This document shows, one piece after another, positions 7,366 through 16,373 of a stretch of 50,095 nucleotides of DNA. The stretch spans positions 1 to 50,095 of the forward strand of contig JBBFLF010000018.1 of NCBI GenBank assembly GCA_037481655.1, written 5' to 3'. The notes beneath the pieces are model-generated. The model ran no database searches. It had not been told where the DNA came from and saw nothing but the letters and a program-made list of their open reading frames with translations. This stretch comes from Desulfobaccales bacterium (GTDB taxonomy: Bacteria; Desulfobacterota; Desulfobaccia; Desulfobaccales; 0-14-0-80-60-11). The translations under genes were made by a program, and so were the position numbers. Positions within the stretch are counted from its first letter, which is position 1; each line of letters starts with the position of its first letter.

Positions 7366-8226
7366 ATGCGGAGATTGCCCCCTTGGTTCTGGCTCATTCT
7401 GGCCCTGGTCTTCGGCACCACGGCCACGGTGATGGCACTGGGCTGGCTCAAAGGCCAGTCGCAGCAGCAGGCCCGGCAGCAGCCGGCCATCAAGCTCAGG
7501 CCGGTGGTGGTGGCGGCCAAGGATATTGAGGCGGCCAGCGCCCTGTCGCCGGAGCAGGTGGTGATCCGCCACTGGCCCCAGGAGAGCTGCCCCCCGGGCA
7601 GCTTCATGCGTCCGGAGGAGGTGGCGGGCCGGGTGGCAGCCTCCCAGTTCAAAGCCGGAGAGCCCATCCTGGAGGTGAAGCTGGCCCCCCAGGGCGCCAT
7701 GGCCGGGCTCACCGCCCTGCTGGGTCCGGAGAAGCGGGCCATGACGGTGAAGGTGGACGAGGCCTCGGGAGTGGCGGGGTTCCTGGCCCCGGGTAACCGG
7801 GTGGATGTGGTGGCCACCATCGACAAGGGGGAGTTCAACAAGGATCCCGTCTCCAAGGTGGTGCTCCAGAACCTGAAGGTCCTGGGGACCGGCCAGAGCA
7901 TTGAGCGCCGCCCCGGGGACAAGCCCCAGGTGGTACCCACTGTCACCCTGGAGGTCACCCCGGAGGAGGGGGAGCGTCTGGCCCTGGCCGCCCGGGAGGG
8001 CTATGTCTCCCTGGCCCTGCGCAACCATGCCAACCAGGAGGTCATCCAGACCAGCGGCGTGAAGACCACTCACCTGGTGCAGGGTCCCGTATCCTCCGGC
8101 GTGACGGGGGAGGGTAACGGCAACTCGGGACGTTTGTCGGGGCCCCGCCCGGTGGAAGTCATCCGGGGTCTGGATGTCAAGGTGCAGAAGGTGCGGCCGG
8201 AGGGGTCCTCCATCGCTCCTCTCTAA
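7366..8226 (+). CDS. cpaB: Flp pilus assembly protein CpaB/RcpC
   Basis: The 286-residue protein has one N-terminal membrane segment (about 7-25) and a SAF-like domain (PVVVAAKDIEAASALSPEQVVIRHWP, about 44-69), followed by the CpaB C-terminal beta domain with GFLAPGNRVDVVATI near 140. CpaB/RcpC sits in the periplasm and is thought to support the outer-membrane secretin. GTG 7357 is an alternative start, but GGAG at 7354-7357 is correctly spaced for ATG 7366. The secretin gene cpaC/rcpA normally follows cpaB; here it is absent. Confidence 0.92.
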   Translation: MRRLPPWFWLILALVFGTTATVMALGWLKGQSQQQARQQPAIKLRPVVVAAKDIEAASALSPEQVVIRHWPQESCPPGSFMRPEEVAGRVAASQFKAGEPILEVKLAPQGAMAGLTALLGPEKRAMTVKVDEASGVAGFLAPGNRVDVVATIDKGEFNKDPVSKVVLQNLKVLGTGQSIERRPGDKPQVVPTVTLEVTPEEGERLALAAREGYVSLALRNHANQEVIQTSGVKTTHLVQGPVSSGVTGEGNGNSGRLSGPRPVEVIRGLDVKVQKVRPEGSSIAPL

Positions 8227-8314
8227 GTCTTCCGACCTGAAACTGTCCTGATCTGGATAAAGGCGCCACATGGGGGCGCGGTGGGCCAATCCCTAGCCAG
8301 GATGGACGCCGGAG

Positions 8315-9487
8315 ATGGCCATCACATTCTGTCTGTACTACAGCAATCCGGAGACGCACGACTACCTGACCAAGGTGGTGCAGGCCTCCCGTCAAGGGAC
8401 CTTGCTCGAGGCCCTGCCGCTGGCGCAGCTCCCGGAGCGGGTCAACTCCGGCGCCAATGCCATCTTTCTGGAATACCCGGGCGAGGATCCGGACCTGGAC
8501 GCCTGGATCCGGAAGACCACCTCTGACCACCGCAACCCTCCCATCTTCCTTTACTTCCAGGAGATCACCACCGAGCAGTTGTGGAAGGCCCTGCGCCTGG
8601 GGGTGAAGGAGTGCTTCGTCTTCCCCATCCGCCCCGATGAGTTCCAGGAGGCCCTGGACCGGCTGCCGGTCCTCCCCGCGGAGCTGGGCCCGGCGGAACC
8701 CACCCGGCTCACCGCCTTTTTGGGCTGCAAAGGCGGGGTGGGCACCACCTTTGTGGCGGTCAACACCGCCTATCTCCTCTCCCAGGAGAGCCAGGGCCAG
8801 GTGCTGTTGGTGGACCTGGACCTGCGCTACGGCCAGATGATGCATTTCTTTGACGTCAAACCCCAGTACACCCTGGTGGAGGTCATCGAAAACGCCGAAA
8901 ACCTGGACCGCTCCTATCTCCAGAGCCTTTTTTACCAATACGACAAGAACCTGCAGCTCCTGCCGGCGCCCCTGCGCCTGGAGGACGCCGAGGTGGTGAC
9001 CGCGGAGCGGCTGGATCAGGTCCTGCGCTACCTCAAGAAGCTCAGGGTCTTCTCCCATATCCTGGTGGATTTGGCCCAGAACCTGGATGAGCCGGCCCTC
9101 AAGGTGCTGGAGATGGCGGAAAACATCGTCGTGGTGGCCAACCAGAGCATCCCGGCCCTCTCCAATGCCAAAAAGCTCCTGGATCTCCTGGAACTGCTGG
9201 GCCTGGAGGCGGCGGCCCTGGGGCTGTGGCTCAACGCCTGGCAGAAGCACGGCGACCTGTCGGTGGAGGACGTCTCCGCCTTCCTGGGCCGGGAGGTGAA
9301 GGGCACTATCTGCCACGCCCCCCGGGAAGTGACCCGCAGCATCAACGAGGGCCAGCCCCTGGTGCGCCAGGAACCCGGCCACGCCCTCTGCCGCGACCTC
9401 AAGCTGCTGGCCGCCCAGCTCAGCGGCCGGGAGAGCCCGGACGCCAAAGACAGCCGCTGGGGACTCCTGAAGTTGTTTCGGAGGTAA
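8315..9487 (+). CDS. cpaE: Pilus assembly ATPase CpaE/TadZ (ParA/MinD-like)
   Basis: The 390-residue protein has an N-terminal receiver-like domain (about 1-120) that lacks a clear phosphoacceptor pattern, followed by a MinD/ParA-type ATPase with the deviant Walker A GCKGGVGTT at about 137-145 and VLLVDLDLRYG near 164. TadZ marks the cell pole where the Tad secretion machine assembles. The canonical signature lysine of deviant Walker A (KGGVGKT) is present in K-G-G, but the second lysine is replaced by T, as in other TadZ proteins. It lies 6 nt before cpaF. Confidence 0.93.
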   Translation: MAITFCLYYSNPETHDYLTKVVQASRQGTLLEALPLAQLPERVNSGANAIFLEYPGEDPDLDAWIRKTTSDHRNPPIFLYFQEITTEQLWKALRLGVKECFVFPIRPDEFQEALDRLPVLPAELGPAEPTRLTAFLGCKGGVGTTFVAVNTAYLLSQESQGQVLLVDLDLRYGQMMHFFDVKPQYTLVEVIENAENLDRSYLQSLFYQYDKNLQLLPAPLRLEDAEVVTAERLDQVLRYLKKLRVFSHILVDLAQNLDEPALKVLEMAENIVVVANQSIPALSNAKKLLDLLELLGLEAAALGLWLNAWQKHGDLSVEDVSAFLGREVKGTICHAPREVTRSINEGQPLVRQEPGHALCRDLKLLAAQLSGRESPDAKDSRWGLLKLFRR

Positions 9488-9493
9488 GCTGAG

Positions 9494-10843
9494 ATGAGCA
9501 TCATCGCCCGCATCCGGGAGCGCACCCCCACCGAGCGGGGCGCCCCGGCGGCGACGGTCAGCCCGGATCAGAAAAAAGAAAACGCCTTCAATGAACTGAA
9601 GGCCAAGGTTCACTTCCGCCTCCTCAACCTCTTGGACCTGGCCCGGCTGGCGGAGGCCGAGGAAGCGGTCCTCCAGGAGGACCTGCGCCGGGGCATCGAC
9701 CTCATCCTGGTGGAAGAAAACCTGGCCCTGCCCCTGCCGGAAAAGGAACGCCTGGTCAAGGAGATCCGGGATGAACTTTTGGGCTACGGCCCCTTAGAGC
9801 CCCTCCTCCAGGACCCCAGCGTGGGGGACATCCTGGTGAACGGCTACGACATGGTCTATGTGGAGAAAAAGGGCAAATTGGTGCGTTCCTCCGTGCGCTT
9901 CACGGACAACGCCCACCTGCTGAAAATCATTGAAAAAATCGCTTCGGGGGTGGGGCGGCGCATTGATGAGTCCTGCCCCATGGTGGACGCCCGGCTGCCC
10001 GACGGCTCCCGGGTGAATGCCATCATCCCGCCCCTGGCCCTGGACGGCCCGGCCCTGTCCATCCGCAAATTCGCCCGGGACCCCATCCGGGTGCACAACC
10101 TCATCGAATTCAACACCATCACCCCGGAGATCGCCCAGGTGCTGGAGGCCATCGTCCAGGCCCGGCTCAACATCCTCATCTCCGGCGGCACCGGCACCGG
10201 CAAGACCACCTTCCTGAACGTGCTCTCCAGCTTCATCCCCAACGATGAGCGCATCATCACCATTGAGGACTCGGCGGAGCTGCAGTTGCAGCAGGAGCAC
10301 GTGGTGCGGCTGGAGACCCGTCCTCCTAACCTGGAGGGCTTAGGCGAGATCACCCAGCGGGATCTGGTGCGCAACGCCCTGCGCATGCGGCCTGAGCGCA
10401 TCATCCTGGGGGAGGTGCGTCAAGGGGAGGCCCTGGACATGCTCCAGGCCATGAACACCGGCCACGACGGCTCCCTGGCCACCATCCACGCCAACACCCC
10501 CCGGGATGCCCTCACCCGGCTGGAGACCATGGTCTCCATGGCCGGCCTCAACATCCCGGACAAGGCCATCCGCCACCAGATCGCCTCCGCCATCCACGTG
10601 GTCATCCAGCTGGCCCGCCTCAATGACGGCAGCCGCAAGATGATGAGCCTCAATGAGATCGTGGGCATGGAGGGGGACATGATCACCATGCAGGAGATCT
10701 TCTGCTTCAAGATGATGGGGCTCACGGAAGACCGCCGGGTGCGGGGCAAGTTCATCACCACCGGCATCCGGCCCAAATTCATGGACCGCCTGGAGGCCAT
10801 GGGCATTCATCTGCCCGCCTCGGTGTTCAAGGAGAACTATTAA
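9494..10843 (+). CDS. cpaF: Tad/CpaF secretion ATPase
   Basis: This 449-residue hexameric motor ATPase powers Flp pilus extension. Visible elements are the CpaF N-terminal region with [24 protein letters not shown]-type sequence (about 94-117), Walker A GGTGTGKT at 231-238, the Asp box [11 protein letters not shown], Walker B region [13 protein letters not shown] and the His box [18 protein letters not shown]. All catalytic motifs are intact. It acts at the cytoplasmic face with TadB and TadC, which follow directly. Confidence 0.96.
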   Translation: MSIIARIRERTPTERGAPAATVSPDQKKENAFNELKAKVHFRLLNLLDLARLAEAEEAVLQEDLRRGIDLILVEENLALPLPEKERLVKEIRDELLGYGPLEPLLQDPSVGDILVNGYDMVYVEKKGKLVRSSVRFTDNAHLLKIIEKIASGVGRRIDESCPMVDARLPDGSRVNAIIPPLALDGPALSIRKFARDPIRVHNLIEFNTITPEIAQVLEAIVQARLNILISGGTGTGKTTFLNVLSSFIPNDERIITIEDSAELQLQQEHVVRLETRPPNLEGLGEITQRDLVRNALRMRPERIILGEVRQGEALDMLQAMNTGHDGSLATIHANTPRDALTRLETMVSMAGLNIPDKAIRHQIASAIHVVIQLARLNDGSRKMMSLNEIVGMEGDMITMQEIFCFKMMGLTEDRRVRGKFITTGIRPKFMDRLEAMGIHLPASVFKENY

Positions 10844-10860
10844 CGGGCCCGGAGCGGACC

Positions 10861-12018
10861 ATGAGAGGGCGGCAGCCGGACATGATAAGGGGGCAGCGTG
10901 AAAGGAGGGAGAGGATCCTCACCCCTAAGGTGGCGGCCCTCCTGGGTGGCCTCCTGCTGCTTATGGCAGCCGTGGGCTGGGCGGCCGACGGCGCAGTTCC
11001 CGATCCGGAGGCCTCCGGCGGCATGCTGGCCCGCCTGCATCAGATTTTCCAGGGTCTGCCCCACCTCCTCGTCCTTACCACCTTTCTCTTTTTCCTCTGC
11101 CTGGTGGAGGGGGTGTTCCTCTATTTTTCCGATTCCCAGCGCCGGCACCGGCGCCTCTTGCAGAAGCGTCTCAAGTACCTGGATCGCCTGGAGAAACGCT
11201 TCACCCAGGAGTCCCTCCTCAAGGTGGACAGCCTCAAGACCCAGTTCTGGCTGCGCCGCCTCATCAAAAAAGTGCGCTCCCTCGAACACTTGCAGCGTCT
11301 GCTGCAGCAGGCCGACGTCACCTGGCCCCTGGGCGTGGTGCTGGGCCTCTTCGCCCTCTGCGGGGCCCTCGGCCTCTCCCTGGGGTATTTTTACCGGGGC
11401 GGCCTGGGGGGCCTCCTGGGGCTGGCTCTGGGGCTGTTTTTGCCGTATAAGCTCCTCGCCTTTAAGCGGGCTCACCGCCTGAAGAAATTTGAAAAGCAGC
11501 TGCCGGAGGCCCTGGACCTCATGGCCCGGGGTCTCAAGGCCGGCCATGCTTTTGCCTCGGGCCTCCAGATGGTGGGGGAGGAGATGGAAAACCCCATCGG
11601 TATGGAGTTCTTCAAGACCTTCAAGGAATACAACCATGGCATGGACATGAACACCGCCCTGCTCAATTTGTGTGAGCGGGTCAATCTCAAGGAGCTCAAG
11701 CTCTTCACCACCGCGGTGATGATTCAAAGGGAGACGGGCGGCAACCTCACGGAAATCCTGGAGAAGATCGCCGGCCTCATCCGGGAGCGCTTCAAGCTCC
11801 GCAACCAGATCAAGGCCCTCACCGCTGAAGGGCGGCTGTCGGGGTGGATCCTCATCGGACTGCCGCCCATGATCTTCACCGTCATGCTCAAGATCAACCC
11901 GGATTACACCCTGATGTTGGTACACCACCCCACCGGGCGTTTTATGGCCATGACCGCCCTGTTCTTCCAGGTCGTGGGCATGTTTGTCATCCGCCGGATT
12001 GTCAATATCAAGATCTGA
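10861..12018 (+). CDS. tadB: Tad inner-membrane platform protein TadB
   Basis: The 385-residue protein carries one type II secretion F domain in its second half, including FEKQLPEALDLMARGLKAGHAFASGLQMVGEEM around 210-242. Membrane segments are at about 67-89, two adjacent ones at 155-200, and one at the C-terminus. Residues 23-42 form an additional signal-like hydrophobic stretch ahead of the usual TadB start, giving a somewhat long N-terminus; ATG 10861 has GGAG upstream, and ATG 10882 is possible. TadB and TadC form the membrane platform on which CpaF acts. Confidence 0.92.
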   Translation: MRGRQPDMIRGQRERRERILTPKVAALLGGLLLLMAAVGWAADGAVPDPEASGGMLARLHQIFQGLPHLLVLTTFLFFLCLVEGVFLYFSDSQRRHRRLLQKRLKYLDRLEKRFTQESLLKVDSLKTQFWLRRLIKKVRSLEHLQRLLQQADVTWPLGVVLGLFALCGALGLSLGYFYRGGLGGLLGLALGLFLPYKLLAFKRAHRLKKFEKQLPEALDLMARGLKAGHAFASGLQMVGEEMENPIGMEFFKTFKEYNHGMDMNTALLNLCERVNLKELKLFTTAVMIQRETGGNLTEILEKIAGLIRERFKLRNQIKALTAEGRLSGWILIGLPPMIFTVMLKINPDYTLMLVHHPTGRFMAMTALFFQVVGMFVIRRIVNIKI

Positions 12019-12027
12019 GGACCCCCA

Positions 12028-12933
12028 ATGTTCGTCGCCATCCTTTTCGGCCTCTCCATTGCCGTGGTGATCATCTCCCTGGGCCGGTTCCTCCAGTCCC
12101 GGGGCTCCCGGGTGCGCCAGCGGCTGCAGGTGGAGGAGGTAAAAAGGGACAAGGTCAAGGAAGAGCGCCCCACCGAATTCCTCCCCAAGGAGCTGGTGGA
12201 CAAGGCGGAGGAGAAGTTGGGCCTCAAGCGGGGGAGCGCCCAGGTCAAGGAAGTGAAAAAGACCCTGCAGCGGGCGGGGATCCACGGCGAGAAGGCCCTG
12301 TCCATTTTTTTGGGCCTGAAGCTGGGGTTGTCCGTGGCCCTGCCGGTCATGGTCCTTCCCTTTCTGCACCGGGCCGGGGTGATTAAGGGACTGCTCCTGC
12401 CCCTCTTTTTCCTGTTGGCGGCGGCCGGCTATTTTCTGCCCAACCTCATCCTCAACCGTATGGTGGACGCCCGGCAGAAAAAGATCCGGGACAGCCTGCC
12501 CGACGCCCTGGACCTCCTGGTGGTCTGCGTGGAGGCCGGTCAAGCTCTCAACGCCGCCCTGAAACGGGTGGCCGACGATTTGAAGATCTCCAGCCCGCCC
12601 CTGTCCCAGGAGCTCACCCTGGTGAACCTGGAGATCGCCGCCGGCCTGGAACGGGAGCAGGCCCTGCGCAACCTGGCGGAGCGCACCGGGGTGGAGGAAG
12701 TGGCCTCCCTGTGTTCCATGCTCATCCAAAGCGACCGCTTCGGCACCAGCATGGCCCAGGCCCTGAAGGTGCAGTCCGACACCCTGCGTACCACCCGCCG
12801 CCAGAAGCTGGAGGAGCTGGCCGCCAAGACCCCGGTGAAGCTGGTCTTCCCTTTGCTCCTGTTCATCTTTCCCGCCCTCATGGTGGTGATCATCGGCCCC
12901 GCCGCCATCCGCATCATGGAGAACCTGAAGTAG
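12028..12933 (+). CDS. tadC: Tad inner-membrane platform protein TadC
   Basis: The 301-residue protein has an N-terminal membrane helix (1-20), a charged linker, two membrane segments near 90-145 and a T2SSF domain with the family's RDSLPDALDLLVVCVEAGQALNAAL segment near 155-180, then FGTSMAQALKVQSDTLRTTRRQKLEELAAKTPVK before the last helix. It starts 9 nt after tadB. It is the last pilus gene here: there is no tadD, tadF, tadG or secretin gene following. Confidence 0.92.
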   Translation: MFVAILFGLSIAVVIISLGRFLQSRGSRVRQRLQVEEVKRDKVKEERPTEFLPKELVDKAEEKLGLKRGSAQVKEVKKTLQRAGIHGEKALSIFLGLKLGLSVALPVMVLPFLHRAGVIKGLLLPLFFLLAAAGYFLPNLILNRMVDARQKKIRDSLPDALDLLVVCVEAGQALNAALKRVADDLKISSPPLSQELTLVNLEIAAGLEREQALRNLAERTGVEEVASLCSMLIQSDRFGTSMAQALKVQSDTLRTTRRQKLEELAAKTPVKLVFPLLLFIFPALMVVIIGPAAIRIMENLK

Positions 12934-13293
12934 GTCCCGTAGCTTCCAGGGGGAAGGGGGAGCAAGGGGTAATCGAAAAGGAACCTCCCGGAGCGAGGGA
13001 GGGAGCCTGAAAGGAGATGGACACCTCCTGAATGGCTGAGGCTGCTGCCCACAGGCCTGTCGGGATGTCCGCCCCGACTTTCTGCCGGCTCCCTCCTTTT
13101 CCTTCCTGTCCTTTCATTGAGCCGAGCCGACCCCCCATTGCACCTCAAGCCTCAACCTTAACCCCGATGAAATTCCGAACAGATATGGTCCGGTCCACGG
13201 GCTCCGGGGCCGCCAGAGGCTCGGGAGGGGAAAAGACTTGAGCCCACGAACATTTTTTGCCCTCAGAGGGTGCCGGCGGCCTGTTACCGGTTT
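12934..13293. other. Convergent intergenic region between tadC and motB
   Basis: No gene is supported. The 360 nt lie between the 3' ends of the convergent tad and mot operons. Only short hairpins are visible, e.g. CCTCCC/GGGAGG at about 12984-13003 and CCCTCAGAGGG at about 13260-13270. None has a following T-run on the strand that would need it, so no terminator is called. Confidence 0.4.
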
Positions 13294-14058
13294 CTACCTG
13301 GGGCCGGCCTGCGGGGTGGCAACCAGGGGCTTGATGATGATGTCCACCCGGCGGTTGAGGCGGCGGCCCTTTTCGTCCCGGTTGTCGGCGATGGGGGCAT
13401 ATTCCCCGTAACCGGCGGCGGCAAAGCGGGCCGGAGGAAGCCCGTGCTGCTCGATGAAATACCGCACCAGGGCCGTGGCCCGGTGGGTGGAGAGCTCCCA
13501 GTTGGAGGGGAATTGGAGGGTGTGGATGGGGCGGTTGTCGGTGTGGCCTTCCACCGCCACGGGGTTGGGGATCTTCTTCAGGATGCCTGCCAGTTTATCC
13601 AGGAGGGGGCGGCTCTCCGGCCGGAGAGTGGCCTCGCCGGAATCAAAAAAGAGGAACTCCGGCAGATGGATCACCAGTCCCCGGCCGGTGATGAGAAGGC
13701 GTACCTCGTCCAGGTCCTGCCGCCGGAAGCCTTCCTGGACCTCCCGGGCCACCTCCTGGAGCTGGGCCCGGGAGCGCTCCTGCAGGACGGCGCCGGCCAG
13801 GTCGCCGCTGAGGCCGGCCGCGGGCACCTCGCCCACACCGTTCTCCACCGGAAAGCCCCCCAGAAAGACCGGGGCGTGCAGGGCCCGCTGGATGGAGAGC
13901 TGCGCCTGAGAGAGCTTTTCGCTGTCCAGGCGGGTGATGCTGTACATGGTGACGAAAAAGGCCAGGAGCAGAGTGATGAAATCGGCGTAGGAGACCAGCC
14001 AGCGGTCCCGGGAGGGCGGGGGCTCAGCCTCGGGAGAGGGTGGTTTTGGTCCCGGCAT
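13294..14058 (-). CDS. motB: Flagellar motor stator protein MotB
   Basis: The 254-residue protein has the MotB plug/TM segment WLVSYADFITLLLAFFVTMYS (about 20-40), including the proton- or sodium-binding Asp, and a C-terminal OmpA-like peptidoglycan-binding domain with VEGHTDNRPI, NWELSTHRA and a GYGEYAPIADNRDEKGRRLNRRVDI ending. With MotA it forms the ion-driven stator. Its ATG (14058) lies 35 nt inside the 3' end of motA, an overlap longer than usual; no later ATG lies before the membrane segment, so I keep it. Confidence 0.93.
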   Translation of the reverse strand: MPGPKPPSPEAEPPPSRDRWLVSYADFITLLLAFFVTMYSITRLDSEKLSQAQLSIQRALHAPVFLGGFPVENGVGEVPAAGLSGDLAGAVLQERSRAQLQEVAREVQEGFRRQDLDEVRLLITGRGLVIHLPEFLFFDSGEATLRPESRPLLDKLAGILKKIPNPVAVEGHTDNRPIHTLQFPSNWELSTHRATALVRYFIEQHGLPPARFAAAGYGEYAPIADNRDEKGRRLNRRVDIIIKPLVATPQAGPR

Positions 14059-14881
14059 TTTTGGCCACGCTCCGCTTGGACTTGGGGGTGAGGCGGAACA
14101 CTTTGGTGGAGATCAGGTCCGGCAGGGAGCGGCGGACCTCCTCCGGCAGGAAGCTCTGCAGGCGTTCGGCGATGAGCCGGGGGTGCTCCCCCTGGCCCAG
14201 GGCCGCCAGGCCCTCCAGGAGCATCTCCCGGCGGCGGCGCTCCCGGGCCTCCTGCAGGCGCAGTTTGTGGGCCAGGGGCAGGAACAGCAGGTTGGCCCCG
14301 GCCACGCCGTAGATGGTGGCCACAAAGGCCACCGCCACGCCGGTCCCCAGTTTGGCGGGCTCGGTGAGATGCTGCATCACCTGGATGAGCCCCAGCACCG
14401 CGCCCAGGATGCCCAAGGTGGGGGCATAGCCGCCCGCGGCCTCGTACACCCGGGCGGGAGTCAGCGCCGCCTCGTGCGCCTGGGCCAGCTCCGCCTGGAG
14501 GATCTCCCGCACCTCCCCGGCGGAAAAGCCGCCCACCAGGAGCTCCACCCCCCGCCGCAGGAAGGGATCCGGCTCCTGGGCCAGGCTTTTTTCCAGGGCC
14601 AGCAGGCCGTCCCGCCTGGCCCGGTAGGCCATCTCCACCAGCCGCAGGAGCTGGGCCTGGCTGTCGTCCCGGGGTTCCCGGAAGACCCGGGGCAGGGCCC
14701 TGAGGGCGGCCAGGAGTGCCCCCGGCGGGAAACTGAGACTCACCGCCGCCGCGGTCCCCCCGAGCACAATGACCGCCGCGGTGGCCTGGAAGATCAGGCC
14801 GAGAGAGCCGCCCTCCAGGAGATGGCCCCCCAAGATCGCCGCCAGCCCCAGGAGCAGACCCAGGAAAGTGGCCTTATCCAT
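14024..14881 (-). CDS. motA: Flagellar motor stator protein MotA
   Basis: The 285-residue protein has four membrane segments and the MotA signature GGYAPTLGILGAVLGLIQVM near 150-170, with a large cytoplasmic loop (about 60-145) and a basic C-terminal tail. MotA5-MotB2 complexes convert ion flow into flagellar torque. A sigma-28-type promoter lies about 110 nt upstream at 14990-15016. Because the pilus operon upstream of 6639 carries the same kind of promoter, motility and pilus genes here may share regulation. Confidence 0.93.
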   Translation of the reverse strand: MDKATFLGLLLGLAAILGGHLLEGGSLGLIFQATAAVIVLGGTAAAVSLSFPPGALLAALRALPRVFREPRDDSQAQLLRLVEMAYRARRDGLLALEKSLAQEPDPFLRRGVELLVGGFSAGEVREILQAELAQAHEAALTPARVYEAAGGYAPTLGILGAVLGLIQVMQHLTEPAKLGTGVAVAFVATIYGVAGANLLFLPLAHKLRLQEARERRRREMLLEGLAALGQGEHPRLIAERLQSFLPEEVRRSLPDLISTKVFRLTPKSKRSVAKNAGTKTTLSRG

Positions 14882-14989
14882 GGCCCCCTCCCCTAGAGAG
14901 GCTTCGCCAAGGCGGCAGTCCCGGCCGCCGGCGCGGAAGTGAGGGTGATGCAGGGCGCAAGGGAGTGCGGCAGGCCATAACTATTCATA

Positions 14990-15016
14990 TTATCGGCAAG
15001 TTCTGGACGCCCTTGA
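14990..15016 (-). promoter_or_regulatory. Sigma-28 (FliA)-type promoter of motAB
   Basis: On the minus strand TCAAGGGC (15016-15009), 11 nt, then GCCGATAA (14997-14990). The -10 element is identical to the FliA consensus and to the one at 6368-6375; the -35 core TCAAG differs from TAAAG by one base. The leader to motA ATG would be about 100 nt. Confidence 0.7.
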
Positions 15017-15141
15017 TTTTCCGGCAGGTGGATGGAAGGGCCGGTGACCCTTGGCCGCTGCCCCCTTTCCCCGGCCCTGATAACCGGCCCCACCGCCACC
15101 GCGCGCCTTGACCGGGACCATGCCATTGGATATGATGAGCC

Positions 15142-15486
15142 ATGCGCCGGCGTCCGGTGATCGCGTTGCTGCTTTCCCTCTTTGTCTTTCCCGGCCTGGG
15201 ACAGCTCTACCGGCAGGACACCCGCAAGGGGGTGCTCCTGCTGCTGGGCGCCAACCTGCTGGTGGGGCTCCTCCTTCTGGTGGGACTGGTCCTCTTTTCC
15301 CGGGAATATATGACAGTCTTTTATCCTGAACCCCTCACCCGGGAAGTCCTGGCAGTGGTCCTCCTGGCCGTGTTCCGCCATCCCCTCTTTCTGGTGCCCT
15401 TCCTGGCCCTGGCGGCGCTGTGGGGATATGCCGCGGTGGATGCCGTCCGTGCCCGGGAGACGGGAGGCCAGCATGAGCCCCAATGA
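15142..15486 (+). CDS. Small membrane protein, function unknown
   Basis: The 114-residue protein has a hydrophobic start with the segment FPGLGQLYRQDTRKGVLLLL, a pattern common in small TM2/DUF5683-like membrane proteins, then two more probable membrane helices (about 35-55 and 80-100). No catalytic residues are apparent. Its last 14 nt overlap the start of the SDH-type protease gene (ATG 15473), so the two are likely translationally coupled. I do not recognise a specific function. Confidence 0.65.
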   Translation: MRRRPVIALLLSLFVFPGLGQLYRQDTRKGVLLLLGANLLVGLLLLVGLVLFSREYMTVFYPEPLTREVLAVVLLAVFRHPLFLVPFLALAALWGYAAVDAVRARETGGQHEPQ

Positions 15487-16294
15487 GATTTTCTGGCTGT
15501 TCCTCATTTTCATTGCCCTGCAACCCCTAATGCGGCAGCGCCTGCTGGAGTTCTCCCGCAAGCGCCTCATCGCCCGGCTGGAGCAGCAACGCAATTCCCG
15601 GGTCATCCTCCTGGTGCACCGCCAGGAGACCATGGGGCTGCTGGGTTTTCCCCTCTTCCGGTTCATTGATATCAATGACTCCGAAGAGGTCATCCGGGCC
15701 ATCCACATGACCGACCCGGAGATGCCCATCGACCTGATTCTGCACACCCCGGGGGGCCTGGTGCTGGCCTCCCTGCAGATCGCCCGGGCCCTTAACCGGC
15801 ACCCGGGCAAGGTGACGGTCTTTGTGCCCCACTATGCCATGAGCGGCGGCACCCTCATCGCCCTGGCGGCGGATGAGATCGTCATGTGTCAGCACGCGGT
15901 GCTGGGGCCGGTGGACCCGCAACTGGGCCAGCTCCCGGCGGCCAGCATCCTGAGGGCGGTGGCCAAAAAACCGGTGGAGTCCCTGGAGGATCAGACCCTG
16001 GTGCTGGCGGACCAGGCGGAGATGGCCATCGGCGAGGTGCGCCGGAGCATCTTTGAACTCCTGGTGGACAACTTCCCCCCCGACAAGGCGGAGGAGCTGG
16101 CCACCATCCTGTCGGAAGGCCGCTGGACCCACAGTTATGCCATCACTCCCGAAATGGCCCGGGAATTGGGGCTGCCCATATCCACGGACATGCCCACCGA
16201 GGTCTTGGAGCTGATGAGTTACTTTCCGCAACCCACCCGCATGACCCCGGCGGTGGAGTATATCCCCTTGCCCCGCCGGGTCCGGCCCGAGTGA
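15473..16294 (+). CDS. SDH-family Clp-fold serine proteinase (membrane-anchored)
   Basis: The 273-residue protein has one N-terminal membrane helix (about 5-20) and a ClpP/crotonase-fold domain. Features of the serine dehydrogenase proteinase family (PF01972-like) are the oxyanion loop HTPGG (91-95), candidate nucleophile Ser124 in AMSGGT and the LGPVDPQLGQ segment at about 144-153. Related S49-like proteases degrade or process membrane-associated peptides. The frame is open to 15428, but ATG 15473 gives the usual start just before the membrane helix. It overlaps the preceding small membrane protein gene by 14 nt; a joint membrane role is inference. Confidence 0.82.
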   Translation: MSPNEIFWLFLIFIALQPLMRQRLLEFSRKRLIARLEQQRNSRVILLVHRQETMGLLGFPLFRFIDINDSEEVIRAIHMTDPEMPIDLILHTPGGLVLASLQIARALNRHPGKVTVFVPHYAMSGGTLIALAADEIVMCQHAVLGPVDPQLGQLPAASILRAVAKKPVESLEDQTLVLADQAEMAIGEVRRSIFELLVDNFPPDKAEELATILSEGRWTHSYAITPEMARELGLPISTDMPTEVLELMSYFPQPTRMTPAVEYIPLPRRVRPE

Positions 16295-16373
16295 GGGCTG
16301 ATTAAGGAGGGAATCTGCCGGGGGCCGCAATTGCCATGTCCAGGGGCCCTCGGATATCGGTGGGGGGACAGTC

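Noticed and set aside
8177-9613. 478-codon minus-strand frame across cpaE
   Set aside because: It is antisense to a conserved TadZ gene and shows only low-complexity residues.
10840-12729. 629-codon minus-strand open frame across tadB-tadC
   Set aside because: It is antisense to genes with clear T2SSF domains; its translation has no recognisable domain.
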